Part shown: one piece after another, positions 41,266 to 48,879 of the stretch | Numbering within the stretch: position 1 is the stretch's first letter | How the letters are laid out: every line of letters begins with the position of its first letter | From: SZUA-265 sp966249405 | GTDB lineage: Bacteria; Myxococcota_A; Polyangia; Polyangiales; Polyangiaceae | Direction: 5' to 3' | Length of the DNA: 64,000 nucleotides | Assembly: GCA_966249405.1 (NCBI GenBank) | Contig: CBINDO010000006.1 | Span: 7,585 to 71,584, forward strand | Translations under genes and position numbers: made by a program | Notes under the pieces: generated by a model | What the model was told of the DNA's origin: nothing | Database searches by the model: none | Seen by the model: the letters and a program-made list of their open reading frames with translations, nothing else

Positions 41266-43631
41266 GACGAGGACGGGGTCAAGCCGAGGGCCGCCGCGCC
41301 GTTGGAGAGCGCCGCCCATGCGTGTTGACCAAAGTCGATGCGCGTGATGGGGCTGTGGATGTGTTCACTCATCGAGCCGATGGCGAGCGGAGAACACGCC
41401 GGGCAGGTCTCGGCTGTCCACTGCTGGCGCAGCAAGAACCCGAGCAGGTGGGCCAATACCTGTTCCTGCTCGGAAGTCGCGTCGCCGCGGGCGCGTCTCA
41501 CGGCGATCGACGCAGCGAGCGCCTCACCGAATCCTGCAGCTCCGGTGTTGTGGGGGGGGATCAAGTTACCGAAGCCGAAACCACCGACGAACTCCGGCGC
41601 GACACCGCTCTCGGGCGACAGAATCAGCCGCGACTTGAACGCGACGTAGTCCAAACAGAACCGCTCGTAGTCGGCGTTTCGCTGGCGTGGCAGCGCGGCG
41701 CGCGCGGCGAGACAATTCCAATTCTCTTCTACGAAGAAGAAGGGGTAGATGGCGACGTCCCAGTGTTCGTGCGCCACGTGGTTCATCCCGCGTTGAATCG
41801 CGTCACCGACGGCGGCGGCATCGCCCAGCGCCGACAGCTCGGGGTGTTCGGCCAGCAAACGGTCGAGTAGGGTCAGTCCGAGCAGCGCCTGCCCGGGTGC
41901 GTATAGCGCCTCGCCGAAGCGCACGACCTTCTTGCGTCGCCAATCGTAATCCGTCGCGAACGAGCCATCGCGGCGTTGCAGCGAAAGGATGAAGCGGGAC
42001 AAGCCCGCGATCGCGGCGTCGAACTCACTCCCGACGCGGCTCCGGCAGGTTAGCAGCGCCACGAGCGGCAACGCGGACTCCCCGAGTCGCACATAACGGT
42101 CTTTGGGTGAACCCGCGAGCGCCCAACGCTCACCATCCTCGACGTGGTGGTCGACGAGTAGCTGCAGACCGAGGCGTGCTGCCCGATTGGTGGCTTCCGT
42201 CTGGCTTCCCACGTCACACAGCGCGAACACCGTTCCCGCTTGGCGCGCCAGATTGAGCTGGCGATTCTCTTCGACGCGAGTAAACGGATCGAGGGTGTAG
42301 CGGAACTGCCCGTTTTCTTGTTGGGCCGCGAGGATGTGGGACTCGAACAGTGTACCCGCGCCGTTGACGCGCTCCGCGGTCAACGGCTGTTCGGTGGGGT
42401 GCATGCGGACCAGTGGTGTGACCTCGCCGTCGGCGGTGATCACGACGCTGTGGCTGGTGATTGCCATCAGCTCGCCGCCAGCGCCGTCGCGCTTCGACCG
42501 ATCTTTGCCGGACACCGCCCGCGCCAAGTCCGAGAGCGAGGCGCCAAACTTGAGGTCGCCGAGGAACGGCAGGGGGCTGTGGGTCACGAAGCGGCTTTGC
42601 GCTACGAGCTGCCACGGCGCCAAGCACCGCTTGCCGAGGCACACCCCGTCGATGCCTGGCCGCAGGCTCAATGCCGCGAGCCATCCCGGGGTGCCGCTCA
42701 AGCCGCGCACCGCGGTGAGACGATCGAGCATCACGGCGCCACGACCTGCGTTCTTCTCCAGCCAGCCGGCAACTTCCGGAGCGAGTTCGGCCTCGGCCCG
42801 CGCCTGTATACATGCGGCGCGCGCCTTGCCTGCGCGGTCGACGTAGTGCACGAGCACGGTAGCTGGCGCAGCGCGGTCGACGTCGATCTCGCAAACGGCG
42901 CGGAGCCCGTGATTCAAGCCCGGTTCGGCCGACTCGGGAGTGCGCCGTCCGATCGCATGCACCGTGACCGCGAGTGAGTCGACCGCGGTCTTCCACGGTT
43001 CTGGGTGCGCCGGTTCGCTTCGATCTCCGCCCAACGGCTGCGCGGTCGCCGTCGACGCCTGCCGCTCAGCCGCCATCAGCCCAATAGCGCCGAGGAGCGC
43101 GACCCCCGCGGTCAGTTTGCGCGGTCCAAGGGAGGGGAGCCAGGCGGTGCGGGTGCGCAACAAGCCCCACACCAAGAACGGTAGCGTGAGCAGAGCCACG
43201 AGCCCCCACACCGCGATCAACACCGCTCCCATGCCTTGGCCCAGTCCACCGTACAACTTGCTCAGGTACCAGGCACTGGTCGTCATTGCCCACGTGACCC
43301 AAAGCAGAAAGCAGGCCGACGCGAAGGACGCCATAGCCCACACTCGCAGGCGCGCGACGGGTGGGACGGCGGGTACCGCGCAGGTCACGGCTGTTGCCAG
43401 GTGAATGACTGAAATAAGTGAACATCCGGCGACGAACGCACTGGCCTTGTCCCAAGGTAACACGTATGCCCACGCGAAGATGCCCGCTTGAAGCAGCGCC
43501 GCGACGCCGACTGCGGCGCGCTCGCCAACGGAGAGGGCGGCGGAGTCTCGTCGAGTTCGCGCTTCAACGAGCGCCGTAGGGGGCTGGTCCGTCGCTTGGG
43601 CCGAGTCTTTCGAAGGTGGGGGCGCACTCAT
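41262..43631 (-). CDS. membrane-anchored alpha/alpha-toroid-like protein
   Basis: Protein of 789 residues. The N-terminal 200 residues hold about six to seven hydrophobic helices (for example AAVGVAALLQAGIFAWAYVL, GMGAVLIAVWGLVALLTLPF). The remaining 580 residues are soluble and presumably outside the cytoplasm. Residues from about 440 to 780 consist of helical pairs with motifs such as RQLNLARQAGTVFAL, SLQRRDGSFATDYDW, EALYAPGQALLGLTLLDRL and NTGAAGFGEALAASIAVRR. This helix-pair pattern resembles (alpha/alpha) toroid enzymes (terpene cyclase, lanthionine cyclase, glycosidases). Catalytic identity cannot be assigned. It is the first gene of the HTTM operon; its ATG at 43631 overlaps the divergent start codon region of the symporter gene. 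Confidence 0.65.
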   Translation of the reverse strand: MSAPPPSKDSAQATDQPPTALVEARTRRDSAALSVGERAAVGVAALLQAGIFAWAYVLPWDKASAFVAGCSLISVIHLATAVTCAVPAVPPVARLRVWAMASFASACFLLWVTWAMTTSAWYLSKLYGGLGQGMGAVLIAVWGLVALLTLPFLVWGLLRTRTAWLPSLGPRKLTAGVALLGAIGLMAAERQASTATAQPLGGDRSEPAHPEPWKTAVDSLAVTVHAIGRRTPESAEPGLNHGLRAVCEIDVDRAAPATVLVHYVDRAGKARAACIQARAEAELAPEVAGWLEKNAGRGAVMLDRLTAVRGLSGTPGWLAALSLRPGIDGVCLGKRCLAPWQLVAQSRFVTHSPLPFLGDLKFGASLSDLARAVSGKDRSKRDGAGGELMAITSHSVVITADGEVTPLVRMHPTEQPLTAERVNGAGTLFESHILAAQQENGQFRYTLDPFTRVEENRQLNLARQAGTVFALCDVGSQTEATNRAARLGLQLLVDHHVEDGERWALAGSPKDRYVRLGESALPLVALLTCRSRVGSEFDAAIAGLSRFILSLQRRDGSFATDYDWRRKKVVRFGEALYAPGQALLGLTLLDRLLAEHPELSALGDAAAVGDAIQRGMNHVAHEHWDVAIYPFFFVEENWNCLAARAALPRQRNADYERFCLDYVAFKSRLILSPESGVAPEFVGGFGFGNLIPPHNTGAAGFGEALAASIAVRRARGDATSEQEQVLAHLLGFLLRQQWTAETCPACSPLAIGSMSEHIHSPITRIDFGQHAWAALSNGAAALGLTPSSS

Positions 43632-43725
43632 GTCCGAGCCGTGTCTTAGCCTCCGAAGTCGCGAAAGGAAAGCTCGTGCGCATGGCTCGCGTCCGGCTGC
43701 GATGATGTGTTACGACGCGGGGCGC

Positions 43726-44988
43726 ATGAGCGAGCCTGCCGCCGTAATCCCGACGATCCCTCCACCCAGGTCGCGATTCCCGCTCGCCGCACAAATTGCG
43801 GTCGGCATGGGGCTCGGACTGGTTCTCGGACCTTGGATGCTGCGCTTCGAGCCACTCTTGGCGGAGGTGGCGCGGCTCGTCATTCAAGCCATCAAGGGCG
43901 CAGCGACGCCGCTCTTGTTCCTGTCGATCGTGCTCGCGGTGACGCAAACCAACGTTAGCGCCCGCGCTGGCGTGCGCTTGGTCTTTTTCGCGTTGTTCAA
44001 TACCTCCGTTGCGTTGTTGTTGGGCCTCTTGCTCACCAACGTGTTTCAGCCCGGACGAGTGCTCGGTAAAGCCGTTGGGCAAGCCATGTCGGGATCGGCG
44101 GCCGAGTACGCAGGCAAGAAGATCGATTTCGTCAAGACGATCGCGAGTTACGTCCCGACCGACATGGTCAGTCCCTTCGCCAACAACGCCGTCATCAGCG
44201 TCGTTATCCTAGCTGTGCTACTCGGCGCCGGGTTGCGCGCGGCGCGGCACCGTGCCCCGGAGATGCCGGGGTTCGGGTACATCGGGGCTGCGCTCGAGGC
44301 GCTGCTCAAGGCGGTGGAGTGGGTGCTGGGCGCTGTCATCCGCCTCGTTCCGTTTGCGGTGTTCTGCAGCGTTGCGCGCACTGTGGCGCAGCACGGCTAC
44401 GCGCCGCTCGCCGGCCTCGGAGTCTACGTCGTCGTGATCCTGGCTGGTCTCGCCTTGCACGTCGCCATCACGTTTCACGCGTGGCTCGTGCTCTACGCCA
44501 AGATTCGCTTGCGCGACTTTTGGAGGGTGGCCCGGGAACCCGTCGTCTACGCCTTGGGCACGAACTCGAGCTTGGCGACGCTGCCGATCACTCTGCACGC
44601 CCTACGCCGCCTGCGCGTCTCGCCTGCGGCATCCGCCCTCGGCGCGTGCGTGGGGACGAACCTGAACAACGACGGAATCGTGCTGTACGAGGGGATGGCG
44701 TTCTTGATGGTCGCTCAGGCGCTCGGCGTGCAGCTGTCGCTCGGCGACCAATTTCTAGCGGCCGCCTGCTGCATCGTCGCCGCGATGGGCGTCGCCGGCA
44801 TCCCGGAGGCTGGGTTCGTTTCACTGGCGCTGGTGCTCAATACCGTAGGGCTCCCCATCGACCTGCTGCCGCTTCTGCTGGGAGTGGATTGGATCGTGGC
44901 GCGCGCCCGTTCCGTGACGAACGTGCTGAGCGACATGTTGTTATCCATTCTGGTCGATCGGAGCGGGGTGGAAGCCGAAGCTGGTTAG
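43726..44988 (+). CDS. dicarboxylate/amino acid:cation symporter (DAACS family)
   Basis: Inner-membrane transporter of about 420 residues with eight helices plus hairpin loops. Diagnostic are AAQIAVGMGLGLVLGPWML, KGAATPLLFLSIVLAV, LGTNSSLATLPITLHALRRL (the serine-rich hairpin HP1), CVGTNLNNDGIVLYEGMAFL (the NMDGT-like motif, here NNDGI) and GVAGIPEAGFVSLALVLNTVGLP (HP2). It should import dicarboxylates, glutamate or aspartate with protons or sodium. An in-frame ATG at 43630 would overlap the divergent gene's start codon, so ATG at 43726 is preferred. It lies upstream of the riboswitch-glyA unit. Confidence 0.9.
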   Translation: MSEPAAVIPTIPPPRSRFPLAAQIAVGMGLGLVLGPWMLRFEPLLAEVARLVIQAIKGAATPLLFLSIVLAVTQTNVSARAGVRLVFFALFNTSVALLLGLLLTNVFQPGRVLGKAVGQAMSGSAAEYAGKKIDFVKTIASYVPTDMVSPFANNAVISVVILAVLLGAGLRAARHRAPEMPGFGYIGAALEALLKAVEWVLGAVIRLVPFAVFCSVARTVAQHGYAPLAGLGVYVVVILAGLALHVAITFHAWLVLYAKIRLRDFWRVAREPVVYALGTNSSLATLPITLHALRRLRVSPAASALGACVGTNLNNDGIVLYEGMAFLMVAQALGVQLSLGDQFLAAACCIVAAMGVAGIPEAGFVSLALVLNTVGLPIDLLPLLLGVDWIVARARSVTNVLSDMLLSILVDRSGVEAEAG

Positions 44989-45023
44989 AGTCGTTGACGG
45001 CAGGGGGAGGTAGGCGTTATGGG

Positions 45024-45105
45024 GAGGCACTCGGGCAACTGGCGATGACGTGGGCCACCACGGGGAAGCTCGAGAGCAGTCTGGCCGCTCGCCTGGGCCG
45101 CCCCA
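45024..45105 (+). ncRNA. ZTP riboswitch (pfl motif) upstream of glyA
   Basis: The sequence matches the pfl/ZTP aptamer consensus at its most conserved parts: CGGGCAACTGGCG at 45032-45044, TGGGCCACCACGGGGAAGC at 45051-45069, a small linker hairpin GCTC-GA-GAGC at 45068-45077, and CTCGCCTGGGCCGCC at 45088-45102. ZTP riboswitches bind ZTP/ZMP, which accumulate when 10-formyl-THF is low, and switch on purine and one-carbon genes such as glyA. The gene directly downstream is glyA, which fits. No U-tract terminator is visible after it, so control may be translational or use a nested hairpin at about 45100-45143. Confidence 0.87.
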
Positions 45106-45162
45106 ACGCCGAAGCATCTGCTTGGTGAATCGGACGACGGGGTTCTAGAAGTCGGAGTAGCT

Positions 45163-46656
45163 ATGTCAGAATCTCGCCCGTCCCGTTTGGTTGGTTACTT
45201 GAACTCTCTCCAAGGCGGCCAGCCGCATCCGGCTACCGCGGCAGTATTGGCCACGCTCGATCACGTGGGCAGCACGTTGCCCCAGGTCGCCGACGCGATT
45301 GTCAACGAGCTGCGCGACCAACGCGGTAGCCTCAAGTTGATCGCCAGCGAGAACTACAGCTCGCTCGCCGTGCAACTCGCTCAGGGCAACTGGTTCACCG
45401 ACAAGTACGCCGAGGGCATCTCCGGCCACCGCTTCTACGCGGGATGCGACAACGTCGACGCCGTCGAGTCGGAAGCGAGTCGCTTGGCGTGCAGCTTGTT
45501 CGGTGCAGACCACGCCTATGTCCAGCCGCACTCCGGCGCCGACGCGAACATGGTCGCGTTCTCGGCGATCTTGTCGGCTACGGTGCAGCAACCGATCCTG
45601 GAACGCCTCGGTGAGACGAATCTCGCGAAGTTGTCGCGTGAGCAGTGGAACGAAGTGCGGCACGCGCTGCACAACCAGAAGCTGTTGGCCTTGGATTACT
45701 ACTCGGGTGGGCACCTGACGCACGGCTACCGCTTCAACGTCTCCGGGCACTTGTTCGACGCGTACAGCTATAGCGTCTCCAAGGAGACGGGGCTGGTCGA
45801 TCTCGACGCTCTCCGCAAGCAGGTGCACGAGCTCAAGCCGCGCATCTTGTTGGCTGGCTACAGCGCCTACCCGCGCAAACTCAATTTCGCCAAAATGCGC
45901 GAGATCGCTGACGAAGTCGGTGCCGTGTTCATGGTCGACATGGCGCACTTCGCCGGCCTGGTTGCGGGCAAGGTGTTCACCGGGGACTACGATCCAGTGC
46001 CGCACGCGCACGTGGTTACGTCCACCACGCACAAGACGCTGCGCGGCCCGCGCGGTGGTCTCGTGTTGTGCAAGAAGGAATTTGCCGAATTCGTGGACAA
46101 GGGCTGTCCGGCGATCCTGGGTGGCCCATTGCCCCACGTGATGGCTGCAAAGGCCGTTGCGTTCCACGAAGCGAGCCAGCCGAGTTTCGCCACCTACGCC
46201 CAAAAGATCGTCGAGAACTCGGGAGCGTTGGCCCGGGCTTGTATCGAACAGGGCATGACCGTGCTCACCGGAGGTTCGGACAACCACCTCCTGCTCGTCG
46301 ACGTCTCGAAGAGTTACGGACTCACGGGTCGTCAGGCGGAGTCGGCGCTGCGCGAGTGCGGCATCACTTTGAACCGCAACTCGTTGCCGTTCGACGCCAA
46401 CGGCCCCTGGTACACCAGCGGCCTGCGCCTCGGAACCCCTGCTACCACTTCGCGTGGCATGGGCAAGGCAGAGATGGCCGAAATCGCCAAGGTCGTGCAC
46501 TCCGTGTTGTCGCAAACCAAGCCCGCTACGAGCCCTTCGGGCGAGGTCAGCAAAGCCAAGTACGACTTGCCGGCAAACGCGAAGACGAGCGCTCAAGGCC
46601 GCGTACGCGACTTGCTCGGCGGCTTCCCGCTCTACCCCGAGCTCGGCGCGCTGTAA
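45163..46656 (+). CDS. glyA: serine hydroxymethyltransferase, long form
   Basis: PLP enzyme of 497 residues that converts serine and THF to glycine and 5,10-methylene-THF. Conserved are LIASENYSS, KYAEGISGHRFYAGC, VQPHSGADANMVAF, VFMVDMAHFAGLVAGK and the PLP lysine in TTHKTLRGPRGG (Lys291). It is about 75 residues longer than the usual GlyA: an insertion (LSATVQQPILERLG...LLALDYYS) lies between the PHSGADAN motif and the FNVSGHLFDAYSY segment, like the chlamydial enzyme. GGAG at 45154-45157 is the ribosome binding site, 5 bases before ATG. Expression is probably switched by the ZTP riboswitch just upstream. Confidence 0.95.
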   Translation: MSESRPSRLVGYLNSLQGGQPHPATAAVLATLDHVGSTLPQVADAIVNELRDQRGSLKLIASENYSSLAVQLAQGNWFTDKYAEGISGHRFYAGCDNVDAVESEASRLACSLFGADHAYVQPHSGADANMVAFSAILSATVQQPILERLGETNLAKLSREQWNEVRHALHNQKLLALDYYSGGHLTHGYRFNVSGHLFDAYSYSVSKETGLVDLDALRKQVHELKPRILLAGYSAYPRKLNFAKMREIADEVGAVFMVDMAHFAGLVAGKVFTGDYDPVPHAHVVTSTTHKTLRGPRGGLVLCKKEFAEFVDKGCPAILGGPLPHVMAAKAVAFHEASQPSFATYAQKIVENSGALARACIEQGMTVLTGGSDNHLLLVDVSKSYGLTGRQAESALRECGITLNRNSLPFDANGPWYTSGLRLGTPATTSRGMGKAEMAEIAKVVHSVLSQTKPATSPSGEVSKAKYDLPANAKTSAQGRVRDLLGGFPLYPELGAL

Positions 46657-46667
46657 CACTCAGGGAA

Positions 46668-46696
46668 ACGCGCCGCGCTCTCACAGCGCGGCGCGT
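46668..46696. terminator. hairpin after glyA
   Basis: A perfect 12-bp stem ACGCGCCGCGCT / AGCGCGGCGCGT with loop CTCAC lies 11 bases after the glyA stop. There is no T-run on either side, so it may pause RNA polymerase or need Rho; the convergent gene ends at 46932. Confidence 0.6.
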
Positions 46697-46931
46697 GCCT
46701 GCGCTTCCGGTCCTCACGTACTTCATGTACGCTCCGGTCCGGTTCTCGCAAATCCGGCATCCTTTCGAAGGCTTACCGCGAGGGTGTAGGTGGGCGGGAG
46801 CCGGCAGGCGCCGCGCAGGTGCTGGGCCCAACCCCCATCCAGCGATCGGCGAGGCGCGACCTGGTCTCCACGTGGCGTCGGCGCGGGCGCCAGGAGAGGT
46901 CTCGACAGGGAGCCGTCGATGCCATTAGCGG

Positions 46932-48146
46932 TCAGGGCTGCAAGATGCTGACGCGGCCAGGTTTGCGGAACAGCAGTTTGCCTGTCTCACCAGGGCAGCC
47001 CCAACACGTCGAGAAGTGGAGACGCGGGCGAATCGAGTCACTGTACGCGAAGGTGACGGGCCCGACCTCGTTTTCCATGATGTAGCTCGACGCCAGGACG
47101 TATTGGTCGTCGGGTAACACGTGGTAGGCGAGGACGAAGCTCGTCGTTTTTCCGCTCTTACCGCCGAGGACGAGAAACCGTGCCCCCAAGGTTGGGCTCC
47201 AAAGTAATGGGCCCGTCGAAAAGTCGAAGCCTTTGCGGTCTCCGGGGCCGCGAGAGATCACGGTGTTCGTTGCCTCGGGATCGGCGAACAACACCAGGTC
47301 TTTGGCGAGCCCTGCGGTGCGGGGCTCGGATTCGAGCAGCTTGCGGATCCGTGACGGGCTCGTGTTGGGGCGCTCGAACACCGCGTAGTCGATCGGCTCT
47401 TCCACGCGCGCGGCGTTGGGCGCTCCGTAGCAGCAGCGTACTGCGGCGCCGGCTTGGTCGTCGGCGGTGTGGGGGTGGCGCAGGCTGCAACGTTCGTCGA
47501 GCCGGTCGGTAGACGAGCTAGGTTTACCGCGCAACACGGACTGGCCGTGAAACTCCGACGCCGGCCCGAAGCGGCTCGCGGTCCATTCGGGCAAGACCCC
47601 GAGCCCGGCCACGCCGAACCCGGACTCGCACGGTTCGGTTGCGCAATCCGCTGGGTGTTTACCTGCTGCGAACGGGTGTTGCTCTGGGCCACGGCACGCG
47701 CGCTCCCACTCGAGCTCGGTGCACAGGCGCCCGCCTTGTTGGCTGCACCACGAGGCCGCTTCGTCGGCGGAGTTGGCGCGTTTGGGCGTCGCCCCGGGGT
47801 CGTTGGGATAGGGTAACACGTCGATCCCGAACTCACCGAGTTTGACCCGAAACGGTAAGGGTTCGAGCTCCGGACGCCAGTCGAAGTCACCGGGGTGGGT
47901 GCCCGCGAGCAGCTCACCGGTTTCGATGTCGCGTCGTTGCCCCCGTTCCAAGTGGTTCCGCGACGGCGCGGCGCTCGAAGCGGCGGTCGCTTGCGGCCCC
48001 GACGGCGCGGTTGCAGCAGGATCGGCTTCTTTGCGACATCCGACCAGCACCGACACCGCGGTAATCGCTGTCCAGAGCCGTGCACGCGCGGGGTTGCAGC
48101 CGGGTTGCGGGGCGACGGGGCGGCGGGTTTTTCGTGGGACGACCAT
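46932..48146 (-). CDS. lipoprotein with formylglycine-generating-enzyme-like (SUMF1) domain
   Basis: Exported lipoprotein of 404 residues: signal peptide with lipobox VLVGC near residue 37, a low-complexity Ala/Pro linker, then a FGE-sulfatase domain (about 95-230: ASWCSQQGGRLCTELEWERACRGPE, VLRGKPSSSTDRLDERCSLRHP). FGE domains convert Cys to formylglycine, but many bacterial copies are non-catalytic ligand-binding modules. The usual GGSW segment is changed here and the catalytic cysteines are not clear, so enzymatic activity is doubtful. The C-terminal 170 residues (VISRGPGDRKGFDFS, VLGGKSGKTTSFVLAYHVL) are of unknown fold. It is divergent from the SlyD-like gene. Confidence 0.8.
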   Translation of the reverse strand: MVVPRKTRRPVAPQPGCNPARARLWTAITAVSVLVGCRKEADPAATAPSGPQATAASSAAPSRNHLERGQRRDIETGELLAGTHPGDFDWRPELEPLPFRVKLGEFGIDVLPYPNDPGATPKRANSADEAASWCSQQGGRLCTELEWERACRGPEQHPFAAGKHPADCATEPCESGFGVAGLGVLPEWTASRFGPASEFHGQSVLRGKPSSSTDRLDERCSLRHPHTADDQAGAAVRCCYGAPNAARVEEPIDYAVFERPNTSPSRIRKLLESEPRTAGLAKDLVLFADPEATNTVISRGPGDRKGFDFSTGPLLWSPTLGARFLVLGGKSGKTTSFVLAYHVLPDDQYVLASSYIMENEVGPVTFAYSDSIRPRLHFSTCWGCPGETGKLLFRKPGRVSILQP

Positions 48147-48235
48147 CGGCGTCGCCTACTGAGCACGACCGAGCCGGCACGACAAGGCCGAAGCGGGCTT
48201 GACCGAGCCGGGGCACATCTGACAAGAGGCGGCCC

Positions 48236-48781
48236 ATGGCGCGCTATCAGGTTGGGCCCGGCACGGTGGTGCACCTCTCATATCAGTTGTTCGATGCGGA
48301 AGATGCGCTGGTCGAGTCATCGGACCCCGAACTGCCGCTCGCGTTCTTGTTTGGGTACGGCCAAGTGGCGCCGGCCATCGAGACCGCTCTGAGCGGCGCC
48401 GAACTGAGCGAGAAGCGCGTTCTTCGCTTGAATGCCGATGAAGCGTTCGGGGAGCGCGACGCCGACGCCATCCTCGAACTCGATGCCTCCGAGTTTCCCC
48501 CGGGCACCACTCTCGGTGACGAGTTCGAGGCCGAGGACGAAGAGGGTGGCAGTGTAAGTATGAAGATCGTGGAGGTCGATGCCGACAACAACCGCGTTTG
48601 GGTTGACACCAATCACCCCTTGGCGGGGCAGAAGATCCGCATCGAGTTCTTGGTCGAAGGCGTCCGTCCCGCCACGGGCGCCGAAATCGCTCAAGCCGAA
48701 GAAGCGCTCGCGCACGCCGAAGAACCCGAAGACGATGCCGCCGGGTTACTCCCCGTCGAACGTTTGCTAAGGCCGCGTTGA
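48236..48781 (+). CDS. FKBP-type peptidyl-prolyl isomerase, SlyD class
   Basis: Folding helper of 181 residues in the cytoplasm. It has the SlyD order: an FKBP half (YQLFDAEDALVESSDPELPLAFLFGYGQVAPAIETALSG), an insert-in-flap region (VLRLNADEAFGERDADAI...GGSVSMKIVEVD) and the DTNHPLAGQKIRIEFLVEGVR segment that is diagnostic. The His-rich metal-binding tail of E. coli SlyD is replaced by an acidic Glu/Asp/Ala tail, so it probably does not bind nickel. Name left general for that reason. The start ATG at 48236 is the only good choice, about 90 bases from the divergent lipoprotein gene. Confidence 0.9.
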   Translation: MARYQVGPGTVVHLSYQLFDAEDALVESSDPELPLAFLFGYGQVAPAIETALSGAELSEKRVLRLNADEAFGERDADAILELDASEFPPGTTLGDEFEAEDEEGGSVSMKIVEVDADNNRVWVDTNHPLAGQKIRIEFLVEGVRPATGAEIAQAEEALAHAEEPEDDAAGLLPVERLLRPR

Positions 48782-48879
48782 TGCGCTAACACCTGGGGGT
48801 TGCCAGCGGCGATTGCTTGTGGCACAGGGTCCGACCTCCAAAATCCACACCCCCATTCAAAAGGGTAGAGGGTAAAGCC

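Noticed and set aside
45166..46659. Open frame of 497 codons on the minus strand, antisense to all of glyA.
   Set aside because: It mirrors glyA almost exactly and has no ribosome binding site or domain; GC-rich codon bias keeps the antisense frame open.
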